In this document: one piece after another, positions 49,321 to 59,769 of the stretch
Layout: every line of letters begins with the position of its first letter
Position numbering within the stretch: the first letter of the stretch is position 1
Assembly: GCF_003339505.1 (NCBI RefSeq)
Contig: NZ_QPIW01000015.1
Location: 94,231-158,230 of the forward strand
Reading direction: 5' to 3'
Origin: Runella aurantiaca
GTDB taxonomy: Bacteria > Bacteroidota > Bacteroidia > Cytophagales > Spirosomataceae
Length of the DNA stretch: 64,000 bases
Position numbers and translations under genes: made by a program
Notes under the pieces: generated by a model
Database searches by the model: none
What the model saw: the letters and a program-made list of their open reading frames with translations, nothing else
Told to the model about the DNA's origin: nothing

Positions 49321-50358
49321 ATGGACCTGACTACTCGCAAATTCCGCATCGAGCAAATCATCCCTGAAACAGCCGATACAAAGACGTTTGTCTTACAGCC
49401 CAATGATGATGCTCCTTTTGAGTATCAAGCGGGGCAATTTTTGACGTTGTTATTTGATGAATATGGCCAGGAAGTCAGGCGCTCTTTTTCTTTTTCGACC
49501 GCACCAGGAGTAGACGAGTTGCCCGCTATTACCATTAAGCGCGTGCCCAACGGGTTGGTTTCCCGTCGATTGCTTGATTATGCCAAAGAGGGCGATGTAC
49601 TTACTGCACTGGAACCTTCAGGACGATTCATAATTCCACCCCATGAGGTGCCAAGCCATGTATTTTTGGTGGGAGCAGGGAGCGGAATTACGCCGCTTTT
49701 CTCTTTATTAAAACAACTTCTCTACGCCGAACCTCAAACCTACATTACGCTTCTTTACAGCAACAAAACGGTCGAATCTACGATTTTTTATGAGCAAATC
49801 AACCAATTGCAAGCGGCATATCCCAACCGCCTAAAAGTGATTTTTTTCTGGGGAAATGCCAAAAATCTACAGCAAGCCCGACTCAATAATTCGTTATTGG
49901 AAGAGATTGTCAAGCAACATTTGCTTTCCGCCAAAGACGATACCGCTTTTTATACCTGTGGGCCGTTGCATTTTATGCTTATGGTGCAAATTACCCTCCT
50001 TACCATGGGCTTTGCCAAAGACAGCATCCACCGCGAATTTTATACGGTCGATACCAAACCCCCTACTCCAAAGCAGTACAAACCACAATTCGTAACACTG
50101 GATTTTAAAGGAATATCCACAACGGTTGAAGTCGTCAATAACCTAACGATTTTGGATGCGGGATTAAAAGCAGGCTTGCCTTTGCCTTACAACTGCCGCT
50201 CAGGCCAATGCGGAAGTTGCATTGCCCAATGTGCAAAAGGTGTGGTTGAAATGGAATACAACGAAATTCTCACAGACGAAGAAGTAACACTCGGCCGCGT
50301 GCTAACGTGCATGGCGCACCCACTCACGGCCGATGTGCGCGTATCGTGGGATGTTTAG
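49321..50358 (+). CDS. PaaE-like FAD/NAD(P)/2Fe-2S oxidoreductase
   Basis: A 345-residue ferredoxin reductase with three domains. The FAD domain (about 1-100) has VRRSFSFST, the NAD domain (about 105-225) has HVFLVGAGSGITPLFSLL, and the C-terminal plant-type 2Fe-2S ferredoxin (about 255-345) has CRSGQCGSC plus a distal Cys in VLTCMAHP. Family members pass electrons from NADPH to oxygenases or other acceptors, as in phenylacetyl-CoA epoxidase. No oxygenase gene lies nearby, so the acceptor is unknown. The last 4 bp overlap the end of the convergent cysteine desulfurase gene. Confidence 0.88.
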   Translation: MDLTTRKFRIEQIIPETADTKTFVLQPNDDAPFEYQAGQFLTLLFDEYGQEVRRSFSFSTAPGVDELPAITIKRVPNGLVSRRLLDYAKEGDVLTALEPSGRFIIPPHEVPSHVFLVGAGSGITPLFSLLKQLLYAEPQTYITLLYSNKTVESTIFYEQINQLQAAYPNRLKVIFFWGNAKNLQQARLNNSLLEEIVKQHLLSAKDDTAFYTCGPLHFMLMVQITLLTMGFAKDSIHREFYTVDTKPPTPKQYKPQFVTLDFKGISTTVEVVNNLTILDAGLKAGLPLPYNCRSGQCGSCIAQCAKGVVEMEYNEILTDEEVTLGRVLTCMAHPLTADVRVSWDV

Positions 50359-51515
50359 ACCGTCACTGCTTTATACATTTCTGCAACGGTGTTGACCGCG
50401 TAGTCAATGTCTGCTTCGGTATTGTATTTTCCAAATGAAAAACGCACATTCCCACGGTCTGGAGCCACGCCAAGCGCCCCTAACACGTGCGAGCCCACTT
50501 CTGAGCCGCTAGAACAGGCACTTCCGCCCGAAGCTGAAATCTTGGCAATATCTAAATTAAAAAGCAACATATCACTGATGTCCGACGGCGGCAGACTCAC
50601 GTTGAGTACGGTATAATTACTGCGCTCCAAATTTTCACAATCTCCGTTAAAACGCACATCTTCTATCTTTTCGCGGAAGCCCGCAATCATACGTTTTTTC
50701 AAATGTTCAATATGAGCACGGTGGCTATCCATGTCGCGATACGCAATTTCTAGGGCTTTCCCCAACCCCACAATTCCGTATACGTTCTCTGTGCCGCCGC
50801 GCATATTGCGCTCCTGCGAACCACCATGAATATAAGGATGAATTTTTACATCGGCATTGATGTACAAGAAGCCAACACCTTTCGGACCGTTGAATTTATG
50901 GGCCGCTCCAACGATAAAATGCGTTTTGAGTTGTTTCAGATCATGACGCAAATGCCCCACGGTTTGAACCGTATCGCTGTGAAAAATAGCGTTATACTGC
51001 GCACACAAATCGACTACTACATTCAAATCCAGCAAGTTACCGATTTCATTATTGCCGTGCATCAATGATACCAACGAACGCGGATTCGTCTGAAGTAGTT
51101 CTTCCAAATGATTCAAATCTACGTGGCCTTTGGCATCAATATTCACAAGGCTCAACTTGATTTTTCCCGCTTTGGCCAGATATTCCAAGGTATGCAATAC
51201 TGCGTGGTGTTCCAACGGCGACGTAATGGCGTGCGTTAATCCATAATTATCAATGCTACACGTAATGGCCGTATTGTCGGCTTCGGTACCACCCGATGTA
51301 AAAAATATCTGTGCCGGTGAAGTATTCAACAACCCCGCTACCGTTTTACGCGCCTGTTCAATGGCCGATTTCACTACACGTCCGTGCCCATGAATAGAAG
51401 ATGGATTGCCGTACTGCTCCGTCATCCAGGGAAGCATGGCTTCGATAACTTCGGGGGATATACGGGTGGTGGCGGCATTGTCCAGATAAACGCGGTCGGC
51501 TACGGAGCGAATCAT
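50355..51515 (-). CDS. Cysteine desulfurase, NifS/IscS type
   Basis: A 386-residue PLP enzyme that takes sulfur from cysteine for Fe-S clusters or thiolated tRNA. It shows YLDNAATTRISPEVIEAM at the start, TSGGTEADN (about 74-82), the PLP lysine in GAAHKFNGPKGVGFLY (about 210), and the catalytic cysteine loop SGGSACSSGSEVGSHVL (about 333-349). The short loop classifies it with IscS/NifS group I enzymes. It stands alone: no iscU or suf genes are next to it. It converges with and overlaps the reductase gene by 4 bp. Confidence 0.92.
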   Translation of the reverse strand: MIRSVADRVYLDNAATTRISPEVIEAMLPWMTEQYGNPSSIHGHGRVVKSAIEQARKTVAGLLNTSPAQIFFTSGGTEADNTAITCSIDNYGLTHAITSPLEHHAVLHTLEYLAKAGKIKLSLVNIDAKGHVDLNHLEELLQTNPRSLVSLMHGNNEIGNLLDLNVVVDLCAQYNAIFHSDTVQTVGHLRHDLKQLKTHFIVGAAHKFNGPKGVGFLYINADVKIHPYIHGGSQERNMRGGTENVYGIVGLGKALEIAYRDMDSHRAHIEHLKKRMIAGFREKIEDVRFNGDCENLERSNYTVLNVSLPPSDISDMLLFNLDIAKISASGGSACSSGSEVGSHVLGALGVAPDRGNVRFSFGKYNTEADIDYAVNTVAEMYKAVTV

Positions 51516-51714
51516 GGGAGTAGTGTTAGTAGATGTTGAAGTGTTTTAAGACACTGAAAATTTATTAACTGCAAAAATACGCTGAAAGTTCTACTCTATC
51601 AACCTATCGAGTCGACCGAGTAATCATTTTTTTGAACAACCTCCAAAGAATGTTTGGTACAAAATTTGACGATTTCTTGAAAATTACCGTCAATTTTGCA
51701 GAAAATATGTTCCA

Positions 51715-52674
51715 ATGCCCGTTATCTATCAATCAACCTATCCTGGTCCACCCCGTTATCTATTCAATGGTCATTTGCAAACCATCGTTCCTAGCGTTTT
51801 TCGGAAGGTTGAAGGAGTGGTATATGAGCGCGAACGATTCCTACTCTCAGACGGTGATTTTGTGGATATTGATTGGCTCGATACACGTAGTAAAAAACTG
51901 GTGGTACTAACTCACGGTTTGGAAGGCGATTCGGGAAGACATTATATCAAAGGAACCGCCAAATTGTTTTCGCAAAACGGTTGGGATGTGTTAGCATGGA
52001 ACTGCCGCTCCTGTAGCGGTGAAATGAACAAAGCCTTTCGGCTGTACAATCACGGCGAAATTGGCGACATCAGCGAACTCATCAACCACGCCCTGCGCAC
52101 CAAACATTACGAAAAAATAGTACTTGTGGGATACAGCATGGGCGGAAATATCTCCTTGAAATACGTGGGAGCAAAGGGCAGAGACCTGCCAGACGTTGTA
52201 AGAGGTGCAGCTACCTTTTCTGCCCCTACTAATCTGAAAACCAGCGCAGAACTTCTCGATTTACCAAAAAATCGGTTTTACCGCGACCGATTTATGAGAA
52301 AACTAACTAAAAAAATCACCGCTAAATCGGAGCTGTATCCAGGCAAATTGGACATGAGTCGCTTGAAAAACGTTAAAGTTTGGAAAGATTTTGACGATTT
52401 TTTTTCTGCGCCCGTCAACGGCTACCGCGATGCCGACGATTTTTACGAACAGGCATCCGCCGTCAATTTCATCAAGGAAGTACGCATTCCCGTTTTGATT
52501 TGTAACGCCCAAAACGATCCTATTTTAAATGCCGACTGCGCCCCGAAAGCATTGGCCGCAAAACACCCCTTCATTTTTGTAGAAACCCCCAAGACGGGCG
52601 GGCACGTGGGTTTTTTGGTCAAAAACGATGAATTTGCGTGGTCTGAACGTAGAGCATTGGATTTTTTGAGTTAA
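51715..52674 (+). CDS. YheT-family alpha/beta hydrolase
   Basis: A 319-residue hydrolase close to the YheT/ABHD1-3 family. It has YLFNGHLQTIVPS near the start, VVLTHGLEGDSGRHYIKG (about 64-81), WNCRSCSGEMNKAFRLYNHG, and the nucleophile elbow GYSMGGN (about 141-147), so Ser143 is the nucleophile. A late Asp (NAQNDPIL) and His (GGHVGF) complete the triad. Substrate unknown; lipid or ester hydrolysis is typical of the family. The start is the ATG at 51715. Transcription ends at a perfect bidirectional terminator. Confidence 0.9.
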   Translation: MPVIYQSTYPGPPRYLFNGHLQTIVPSVFRKVEGVVYERERFLLSDGDFVDIDWLDTRSKKLVVLTHGLEGDSGRHYIKGTAKLFSQNGWDVLAWNCRSCSGEMNKAFRLYNHGEIGDISELINHALRTKHYEKIVLVGYSMGGNISLKYVGAKGRDLPDVVRGAATFSAPTNLKTSAELLDLPKNRFYRDRFMRKLTKKITAKSELYPGKLDMSRLKNVKVWKDFDDFFSAPVNGYRDADDFYEQASAVNFIKEVRIPVLICNAQNDPILNADCAPKALAAKHPFIFVETPKTGGHVGFLVKNDEFAWSERRALDFLS

Positions 52675-52677
52675 GAC

Positions 52678-52714
52678 TAAAAGCCCTCGAAAGTCCAAAT
52701 TTCGAGGGCTTTTA
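52678..52714. terminator. Bidirectional terminator
   Basis: Perfect 15-bp arms, 52678-52692 and 52700-52714 (core AAAAGCCCTCGAAA/TTTCGAGGGCTTTT), with a 7-nt loop between two convergent genes. The outer A/T runs make it work in both directions. Confidence 0.92.
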
Positions 52715-52715
52715 G

Positions 52716-52973
52716 TTACGACAGGTGCTTTTTGAGAATATTCTCAATCATGTCGCCACTTACATAAATTGGCTTGTCGGTGATGGTTATTTTGAGTTTG
52801 TTATCTTCTACTGCGTATTCCCCTTTTACCTTGCTGATTCCAGCAGGAAGCGAAAAAGAGCCCGCTGCACTGTCGCCAGTCATGGTGCCATTTCCTGATT
52901 CAATGGCGCGTTTTGCTTTCGCCAAAATTGTTTCTGCGGTTCCTTCAAACGGAATATCGAAATTGTGTGCCAT
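52716..52973 (-). CDS. Conserved small protein, unknown function
   Basis: An 85-residue soluble protein without signal peptide. It reads MAHNFDIPFEGTAETILAKA, a helix KRAIESGNGTM, then alternating strands GSFSLPAGISKVKGEYAVED and KLKITITDKPIYVSG, and a final helix ENILKKHLS. The alpha-beta layout resembles small lipid- or ligand-binding START-like proteins, but no family is recognised with confidence. It ends 2 bp past the bidirectional terminator and has its own start in a 43-bp gap before the FMN reductase gene, so the two may form an operon. Confidence 0.75.
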   Translation of the reverse strand: MAHNFDIPFEGTAETILAKAKRAIESGNGTMTGDSAAGSFSLPAGISKVKGEYAVEDNKLKITITDKPIYVSGDMIENILKKHLS

Positions 52974-53016
52974 AAATTCTGTTACTTTAATACATTGACC
53001 TGTTTAGGCCGCGAAG

Positions 53017-53541
53017 TTAAAAATTTACCAACAATTCCGCTTGCTCGTGGATAAGTTGATTGATAAGCGCATCTTTAATTTCTCCTTCTTGAAAATTTTT
53101 CTTCATAAACGGAATCTTCACCCGCTGGGCCAACACATTCAATCCTAAGTAATGAAAGACATCAATCAAGTGACTCAACGCCAACGCCGACCCTTGCACA
53201 CCGTCCGAAATTCCGACCAAGGCGGCTTTTTTATGCTTCAATTCGCTAGGATAGCCCAATCCGTCAATGAACCCTTTTAGTGCCCCAGGATAAGATCCGT
53301 TGTATTCTGGTACGATAAAAACAAATTTATCGGCCTCCTTCATCATCTTACGATAGGCATTAAAAACTTCATTTTTTCCGTTATTTTCGTACAAGGCGGT
53401 CCTTATGAAGTCGTCAGGAAGTTCGGCAATGTCCAAAATTTGACTTTCGGCATTGAATTCGGCGAGTAACTTTTGATAAAACAAAGCTACGTCTTTAGAT
53501 TTGGAGTTTCGCCGATTGGTACCGACTACGATTGTTATCAT
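53017..53541 (-). CDS. NADPH-dependent FMN reductase
   Basis: A 174-residue flavodoxin-fold protein. It opens with MITIVVGTNRRNSKSKDVAL, the FMN-phosphate loop, and has VPEYNGSYPGALKGFIDGL (about 78-96), the classic PEYNxSxPG motif, then KKAALVGISDGVQGSAL. Such enzymes reduce FMN or act as azo/quinone/chromate reductases. The ATG at 53541 is chosen because the preceding 22 codons are hydrophobic and unlike the family. The start is followed by a normal-length domain. Confidence 0.9.
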   Translation of the reverse strand: MITIVVGTNRRNSKSKDVALFYQKLLAEFNAESQILDIAELPDDFIRTALYENNGKNEVFNAYRKMMKEADKFVFIVPEYNGSYPGALKGFIDGLGYPSELKHKKAALVGISDGVQGSALALSHLIDVFHYLGLNVLAQRVKIPFMKKNFQEGEIKDALINQLIHEQAELLVNF

Positions 53542-53838
53542 TTTGATAAATGGAACGTTATATACCAGATAAATGACAAGCAGCCCTAAATTGTTCAATA
53601 AAAACAAAAATCATCTTGTATTCGCCTAAACTTTTCTGGCTCAATGGTCTGTTTTTTCGCATTGGCCTGAAACGAATAGCACTCATTATCATGTTTTTAC
53701 CTTTAATTGACAGCCTGTAACAATGATAAATCGTCAAATAACGTTTGCAGTTTTTCTCCAAAAACGATGCATATAAAATTTTACAATCCATTCCAACCTT
53801 TCTTTAAACCTGTGCGTCATTAGAACATACCGGCATAC

Positions 53839-54369
53839 ATGAAAGATGAACGAACGTTAGTTGAAGGGTGTCGAAATAAAGACCGCATAGCCCAGCGAAC
53901 GCTTTATGAGCGTTTTGCGGGGAAAATGTTTGCCGTTTGTCAACGCTACACGCGCAGCCGTTTTGAGGCCGAGGATGTTCTTCAAGAAGCGTTTATTAAG
54001 GTTTTTTCCCAGATACATACGTTCAGATATGATTGTCCGTTGGAAGCGTGGATTAAGCGTGTGGTCATCAATACCGCCATTTCATACTTGCGAAAAGAAA
54101 AAGCGTACTTAGAGCAAGCAGATATTGATAACCATACCGATGCCGTAGCAGAAAACGAGACAGCCCTGTCGGGGATTCAATACCAGCAGTTGCTGTCGTT
54201 GGTACGCGAACTCCCCCCTGGCTGCCAATCGGTGTTCAACCTGTACGCAATCGAGGGTTATCAACACAATGAAATTGCCGAAATGCTGGGAATTTCAGAA
54301 GGTACGTCCAAATCGCAATACGCCCGGGCAAAACAGTTGTTACAGGCAAAGATGTTGGAAAGTTTTTAA
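53839..54369 (+). CDS. ECF-type RNA polymerase sigma factor
   Basis: A 176-residue sigma-70 family protein. Region 2 (about 22-90) has TLYERFAGKMFAVCQRYTRS, EDVLQEAFIKVFSQIHTF and WIKRVVINTAISYLRK. Region 4 (about 118-172) has LPPGCQSVFNLYAIEGYQHN and EIAEMLGISEGTSKSQYARA. There is no region 1.1 or 3, as expected for ECF. The next gene, 21 bp downstream, encodes a TM protein with an acidic cytoplasmic head and a C-terminal beta-barrel, so this sigma factor is probably held by it until released by an outer-membrane signal. Confidence 0.93.
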   Translation: MKDERTLVEGCRNKDRIAQRTLYERFAGKMFAVCQRYTRSRFEAEDVLQEAFIKVFSQIHTFRYDCPLEAWIKRVVINTAISYLRKEKAYLEQADIDNHTDAVAENETALSGIQYQQLLSLVRELPPGCQSVFNLYAIEGYQHNEIAEMLGISEGTSKSQYARAKQLLQAKMLESF

Positions 54370-54389
54370 TTAGGTTTCAGTTAGAAAAA

Positions 54390-55973
54390 ATGGATACGTC
54401 GGAACAGAATAATTTTGAAGAAAACTGGCGCAGAGCGTTTGACGACGCCTCCGAGATGCCCCCCGATTCGGTGTGGGCGCGGATAGAGGAACGTTTGGAC
54501 GAAGAGGAGAAAGAGCGCGTGGTAGTGTTGCCGTTGTGGCGTCGTTGGCAAAATATGCATTGGATGGCGGCGGCGGGTGTGGCTTTGTTGGCTATTTCGT
54601 TAGGGGGCTGGTGGTTGAGTCAAAACACCCGTTCAGATACGTTGCGTGGAAACATCGCCCAAAATGAAGCAAAAGTTATTGTTCCCAATAAAGAGGCTAT
54701 TTCAAAGGAGCAAAACAAAAAACCAACCCCTGAAATCGCTTCTGCCGAACAAACTGCCCAATCGACGATTGTACAAAAAGAAGATAAACAAGTTGACAAA
54801 AATCCACTCCAACTTTCTAAAAAAACATCTATTGCCTCAACTGACAACACATCTAACCCAAAAAACAAGGCGGGTGCTACCGATATTGCTAAAAAATTAC
54901 CAAAAGAATGGGCGATAAAAGAAGAAAGTGCAATTGCGAAAACCCAGTCTTCCAGCCCACTGCCCGTTTTATCCGCCGCTCCCCAATCAAATTCAAACCT
55001 CAAAGAAAACAGCCTGCAAACGAATGATTTGATTACTAACCAATTGACTATATCCACACCTATTTTTGAATCAACACCAGCGGTAGAAATTAATGCGCTC
55101 GACGGCAAAAATCTGCGCAACTTACCCGGCTTATCCAAAAAACAAATTTGGGTAGCCTATCAGGCACCTGAAAGCAGTGCCGAAACACCCAAAAAAGCCT
55201 CAACGAAAGAGTACTGGGCGTCGGTCGGTATTATGCCTGCCAGCTATAACGCTGGGGTGGCCATTGGAGGAAGCTCTGCAGGTCGGGCATTTGCGATGTC
55301 GGGCCAAAATGCGTTGGCCAATACAACCAACTCTACCAACGCTGGCTCAAACCGCGCTGCCCTTTCGTACGCGGTTCAGTGGCAGGGAGGTTTACAACTG
55401 AACCAACGCTGGTCTATCGAAACAGGAGTCAACTATTTACAGGGAAATTCTGTCTTTGAAGGGACAAATGGATTTAATGTGTACACCAACAGTTACGTCA
55501 ACAACCTCGAAGCAGCTGTCAACCTGAGCAATAATCTTACAAAACAGTATGATTTTGCGAGTGCAGGGAGCGATAAATCCCAAATTCAGTCCTTTGCCAC
55601 CAATCAAAACATTTCGAATGCCTACCAGTATTTACAAGTCCCAGTGCAAGCTGGATTTGCGTTGGTCAAGCCCAAACGCAAGCTATCTCTTTGGCTTATA
55701 GGCGGATTTATCAATAATATTTTCTTAAGAAATAGCTTTGAATCAGGACAGGAGCGAATCGTTTCTGTAAGCGGAGCCGACAATCCTTACAAGACACTGT
55801 CGCTGTCGGCAAGTACGGGAATGCGGGTTCAATACAAAATGAGCAAACGCTGGACCACGTTGATTTCTGGAAATTACCAACAGGCGCTTGGCTCTAATAC
55901 CCGTTCTAACGCACTTTTTGACGCCAAACCTCACCTTTTTGGCGTAGGTGCAGGATTGAGGTATGGATTTTAA
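54390..55973 (+). CDS. Probable dual-membrane-spanning anti-sigma factor (Dma-like)
   Basis: A 527-residue protein. The first 50 residues are acidic and amphipathic with no signal peptide (EENWRRAFDDASEMPPDSVW, IEERLDEEEKERV), the usual anti-sigma head. One transmembrane helix follows (about 56-76). A disordered Lys/Ser/Thr/Gln-rich linker covers about 80-255, long enough to cross the periplasm. Residues about 265-527 look like an OMP beta-barrel (WQGGLQLNQRWSIETGVNYL, YLQVPVQAGFALV, LSLWLIGGFINN) ending in GLRYGF, a typical outer-membrane C-terminus with Phe. This matches the architecture described for the Bacteroides Dma1 family, which span both membranes and control ECF sigma factors. Role here is inferred. 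Confidence 0.72.
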   Translation: MDTSEQNNFEENWRRAFDDASEMPPDSVWARIEERLDEEEKERVVVLPLWRRWQNMHWMAAAGVALLAISLGGWWLSQNTRSDTLRGNIAQNEAKVIVPNKEAISKEQNKKPTPEIASAEQTAQSTIVQKEDKQVDKNPLQLSKKTSIASTDNTSNPKNKAGATDIAKKLPKEWAIKEESAIAKTQSSSPLPVLSAAPQSNSNLKENSLQTNDLITNQLTISTPIFESTPAVEINALDGKNLRNLPGLSKKQIWVAYQAPESSAETPKKASTKEYWASVGIMPASYNAGVAIGGSSAGRAFAMSGQNALANTTNSTNAGSNRAALSYAVQWQGGLQLNQRWSIETGVNYLQGNSVFEGTNGFNVYTNSYVNNLEAAVNLSNNLTKQYDFASAGSDKSQIQSFATNQNISNAYQYLQVPVQAGFALVKPKRKLSLWLIGGFINNIFLRNSFESGQERIVSVSGADNPYKTLSLSASTGMRVQYKMSKRWTTLISGNYQQALGSNTRSNALFDAKPHLFGVGAGLRYGF

Positions 55974-55985
55974 AGGTGGCACAAA

Positions 55986-57524
55986 CTACCGTTTCATATC
56001 GTTTCCCAGCATTACCTCGGGAGCGACCATTACGCGCGTGCCTTCGGAGGCATTCTCCAGATTAAGTACGCCACGCGGACATACCGCCGAACAAATACCG
56101 CAGCCCACGCACGACGAGCGTACGATGTCTTGCCCGCGCTGGGCGTAGGCCCGCACGTCGATGCCCATTTCACAATACGTCGAACAATTTCCACAGGAAA
56201 TACATTGTCCACCGTTGGTTGTAATGCGAAAACGCGATTTTTTGCGCTGCCAAAGGCCTAAATACGCGGCTAACGGACAACCGAAACGACACCAAACACG
56301 GTTGCCCATGAGTGGATAAAAACCCGTTCCAACCACACCTGCAAAAATGCCTCCAATCCAAAAACCATAAGCCGACCGCACACTGTAACTGTCAATAAAT
56401 AGGACATTGGACGAGCCTGTAAAATAGGTATAAAGAACCATTGCTGTCATCAGCACCGCAAATACCAACACACCATGTACAATATAACGCTCTATTTTCC
56501 AGGACTTTAATGACTTATCCGAAAGTTGGCGATACGGGTCACCTAGGGTTTCGGCCAAGCCTCCACAGCCACACACCCACGAGCAGTACCAGCGTTTCCC
56601 AAAGAAATACGTCATCACGGGTACTCCTATCAAGAATAAGATAATGCCCCAAACCAACATAAAAATCCCCAAACCACCACTCTGGACCAAACTATTGAGA
56701 TTGTAATCAAAGAAAAAGTCGTAATCGAGCGGCCAGATATTTTTGAAATCGTAATAAGGTTTATTCAAACTCACCAGTATCTCCGGAATGATAAACGCCA
56801 CTGCCGTCTGAAAAAACATCACCGATAGTGTACGTACTTGCTGATACCTGCTGTGGCGATATTTAATCAGCATTCGAACGCCCATTACGGTCACGCAAAT
56901 AGTATACAAAAACCCGTACAAAAACCACCGACTTGCCTCACCGCCATTAAAGGCTTTACTCAGTGGGTCCACGAGCAGCGTCCAATTGACGAGGTACTGC
57001 GGGAAATAATAAAGTAAAATATAAAAACCAATCAGAAAAGTACCTACCATCCACCCCAACGCCCCTCTTGCGGTAGATGATTGTTGAAAGATATGGTTGT
57101 TCTTGATACCAGGAAGCAATCGTAATTGAGGCAATATGTAAAGCAATGCCCCTAGAATAGCTAAGCCAAAGGTTAAAAAAAGCCACTGAGAAGGGGTTTC
57201 TTTCAACGGCCCTTGGGCGGCGGCTTTGGTGATGGCAAAACTATATTCGTCATAAATTACCTTATCCCACTGTTGGGCGGCTTTATACTCCGAATTGAGT
57301 CCATTCAGCTCATTATCAAACGCGTAACTAAACGCCCAACCGTTGCTGTAGGTTTTGTTGAGCATGGGTTGCAGGCGTGTACCCAATGTAGACTGATGCT
57401 CTGGCTTGATATTTTGTTTCAAAATGGCGGGAGTGAGTGTAAACTCATTCATAGTCAACGTATAAAGCCATAACCCGAAACCTGCCAAAAACAGACCTAA
57501 GCCCAAACCAGAGAGAATTTTCAT
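55986..57524 (-). CDS. Polytopic 4Fe-4S membrane protein, NapH/NosR/CcoG-like
   Basis: A 512-residue inner-membrane protein. One helix at the N-terminus is followed by a soluble loop (about 30-115) and five or six helices. A cysteine pair motif WYCSWVCGCGG (about 310-322) and CRFGCPLAAYLGLW lie at the membrane edge, as in NapH. The C-terminus has two ferredoxin-type 4Fe-4S motifs: CISCGNCSTYCEMG and CVGCGICSAVCPRG. Such proteins carry electrons from the quinone pool to periplasmic enzymes or help in Cu/Fe-S protein assembly. No partner reductase is adjacent, so the acceptor is unknown. Confidence 0.82.
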   Translation of the reverse strand: MKILSGLGLGLFLAGFGLWLYTLTMNEFTLTPAILKQNIKPEHQSTLGTRLQPMLNKTYSNGWAFSYAFDNELNGLNSEYKAAQQWDKVIYDEYSFAITKAAAQGPLKETPSQWLFLTFGLAILGALLYILPQLRLLPGIKNNHIFQQSSTARGALGWMVGTFLIGFYILLYYFPQYLVNWTLLVDPLSKAFNGGEASRWFLYGFLYTICVTVMGVRMLIKYRHSRYQQVRTLSVMFFQTAVAFIIPEILVSLNKPYYDFKNIWPLDYDFFFDYNLNSLVQSGGLGIFMLVWGIILFLIGVPVMTYFFGKRWYCSWVCGCGGLAETLGDPYRQLSDKSLKSWKIERYIVHGVLVFAVLMTAMVLYTYFTGSSNVLFIDSYSVRSAYGFWIGGIFAGVVGTGFYPLMGNRVWCRFGCPLAAYLGLWQRKKSRFRITTNGGQCISCGNCSTYCEMGIDVRAYAQRGQDIVRSSCVGCGICSAVCPRGVLNLENASEGTRVMVAPEVMLGNDMKR

Positions 57525-57586
57525 GCCAAAAAGGGAGTTTTACTTCCCCTAATATACAGCAAAAACCTTTAAAAAGATTTCTGCAT

Positions 57587-57617
57587 AAAAAAGCGCGGAG
57601 CTTTTTGAGCCCCGCGC
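57587..57617 (-). terminator. Intrinsic terminator after atpC
   Basis: On the minus strand, a GC-rich stem (arms 57593-57602 and 57608-57617, core GCGCGG/CCGCGC, one G-U pair) is followed by six U residues (57587-57592). It ends the atpD-atpC transcript. Confidence 0.88.
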
Positions 57618-57641
57618 CTGTAATATATTCGAAAAAAAATC

Positions 57642-57881
57642 TTACGAAATGGATTCGGCTAGTACCAGTACTTTGTTGTTCAGTACTTCAACTACGCCGC
57701 CATCTACTGTAAAGGTTTCCTTGTGGGCCCCTTCTACGACGATAGCACCTTGTCCGAGGGTACTTACAAGGGCAGCGTGGTTATTTAAAACCTGAAACTG
57801 TCCTTCTGTACCTGGAAAAGTAACCGCAGAAACTTCGCCAGAGAAGATTTTTTTATCGGGAGTGATGATTTCTAAATTCAT
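57642..57881 (-). CDS. atpC: ATP synthase F1 subunit epsilon
   Basis: A 79-residue subunit consisting only of the N-terminal beta-sandwich (LEIITPDKKIFSGEVSAVTF, PGTEGQFQVLNNHAALVSTL, FTVDGGVVEVLNNKVLVLAE). The C-terminal helical hairpin found in E. coli epsilon is absent, which is normal for Bacteroidota. It sits in the central stalk of F1. It is separated from atpD by 16 bp and cotranscribed with it. Lacking the helices, it cannot perform the classical inhibition described in E. coli. Confidence 0.93.
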   Translation of the reverse strand: MNLEIITPDKKIFSGEVSAVTFPGTEGQFQVLNNHAALVSTLGQGAIVVEGAHKETFTVDGGVVEVLNNKVLVLAESIS

Positions 57882-57897
57882 ATCGGAAACGATTTAA

Positions 57898-59769
<1,872 letters not shown>

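Noticed and set aside
51632..51910. 92-codon plus-strand frame overlapping the start of the YheT hydrolase
   Set aside because: It is out of frame with the hydrolase, shows no family motif and is explained by the real gene starting at 51715.
52716..52973. Naming the 85-residue protein as a polyhydroxyalkanoate-granule or START-domain protein
   Set aside because: The alpha-beta layout is suggestive, but no diagnostic residues are visible, so it is left as unknown.
54620..55138. 172-codon minus-strand open frame opposite the anti-sigma linker
   Set aside because: It mirrors the low-complexity linker of the sense gene and has no family features.
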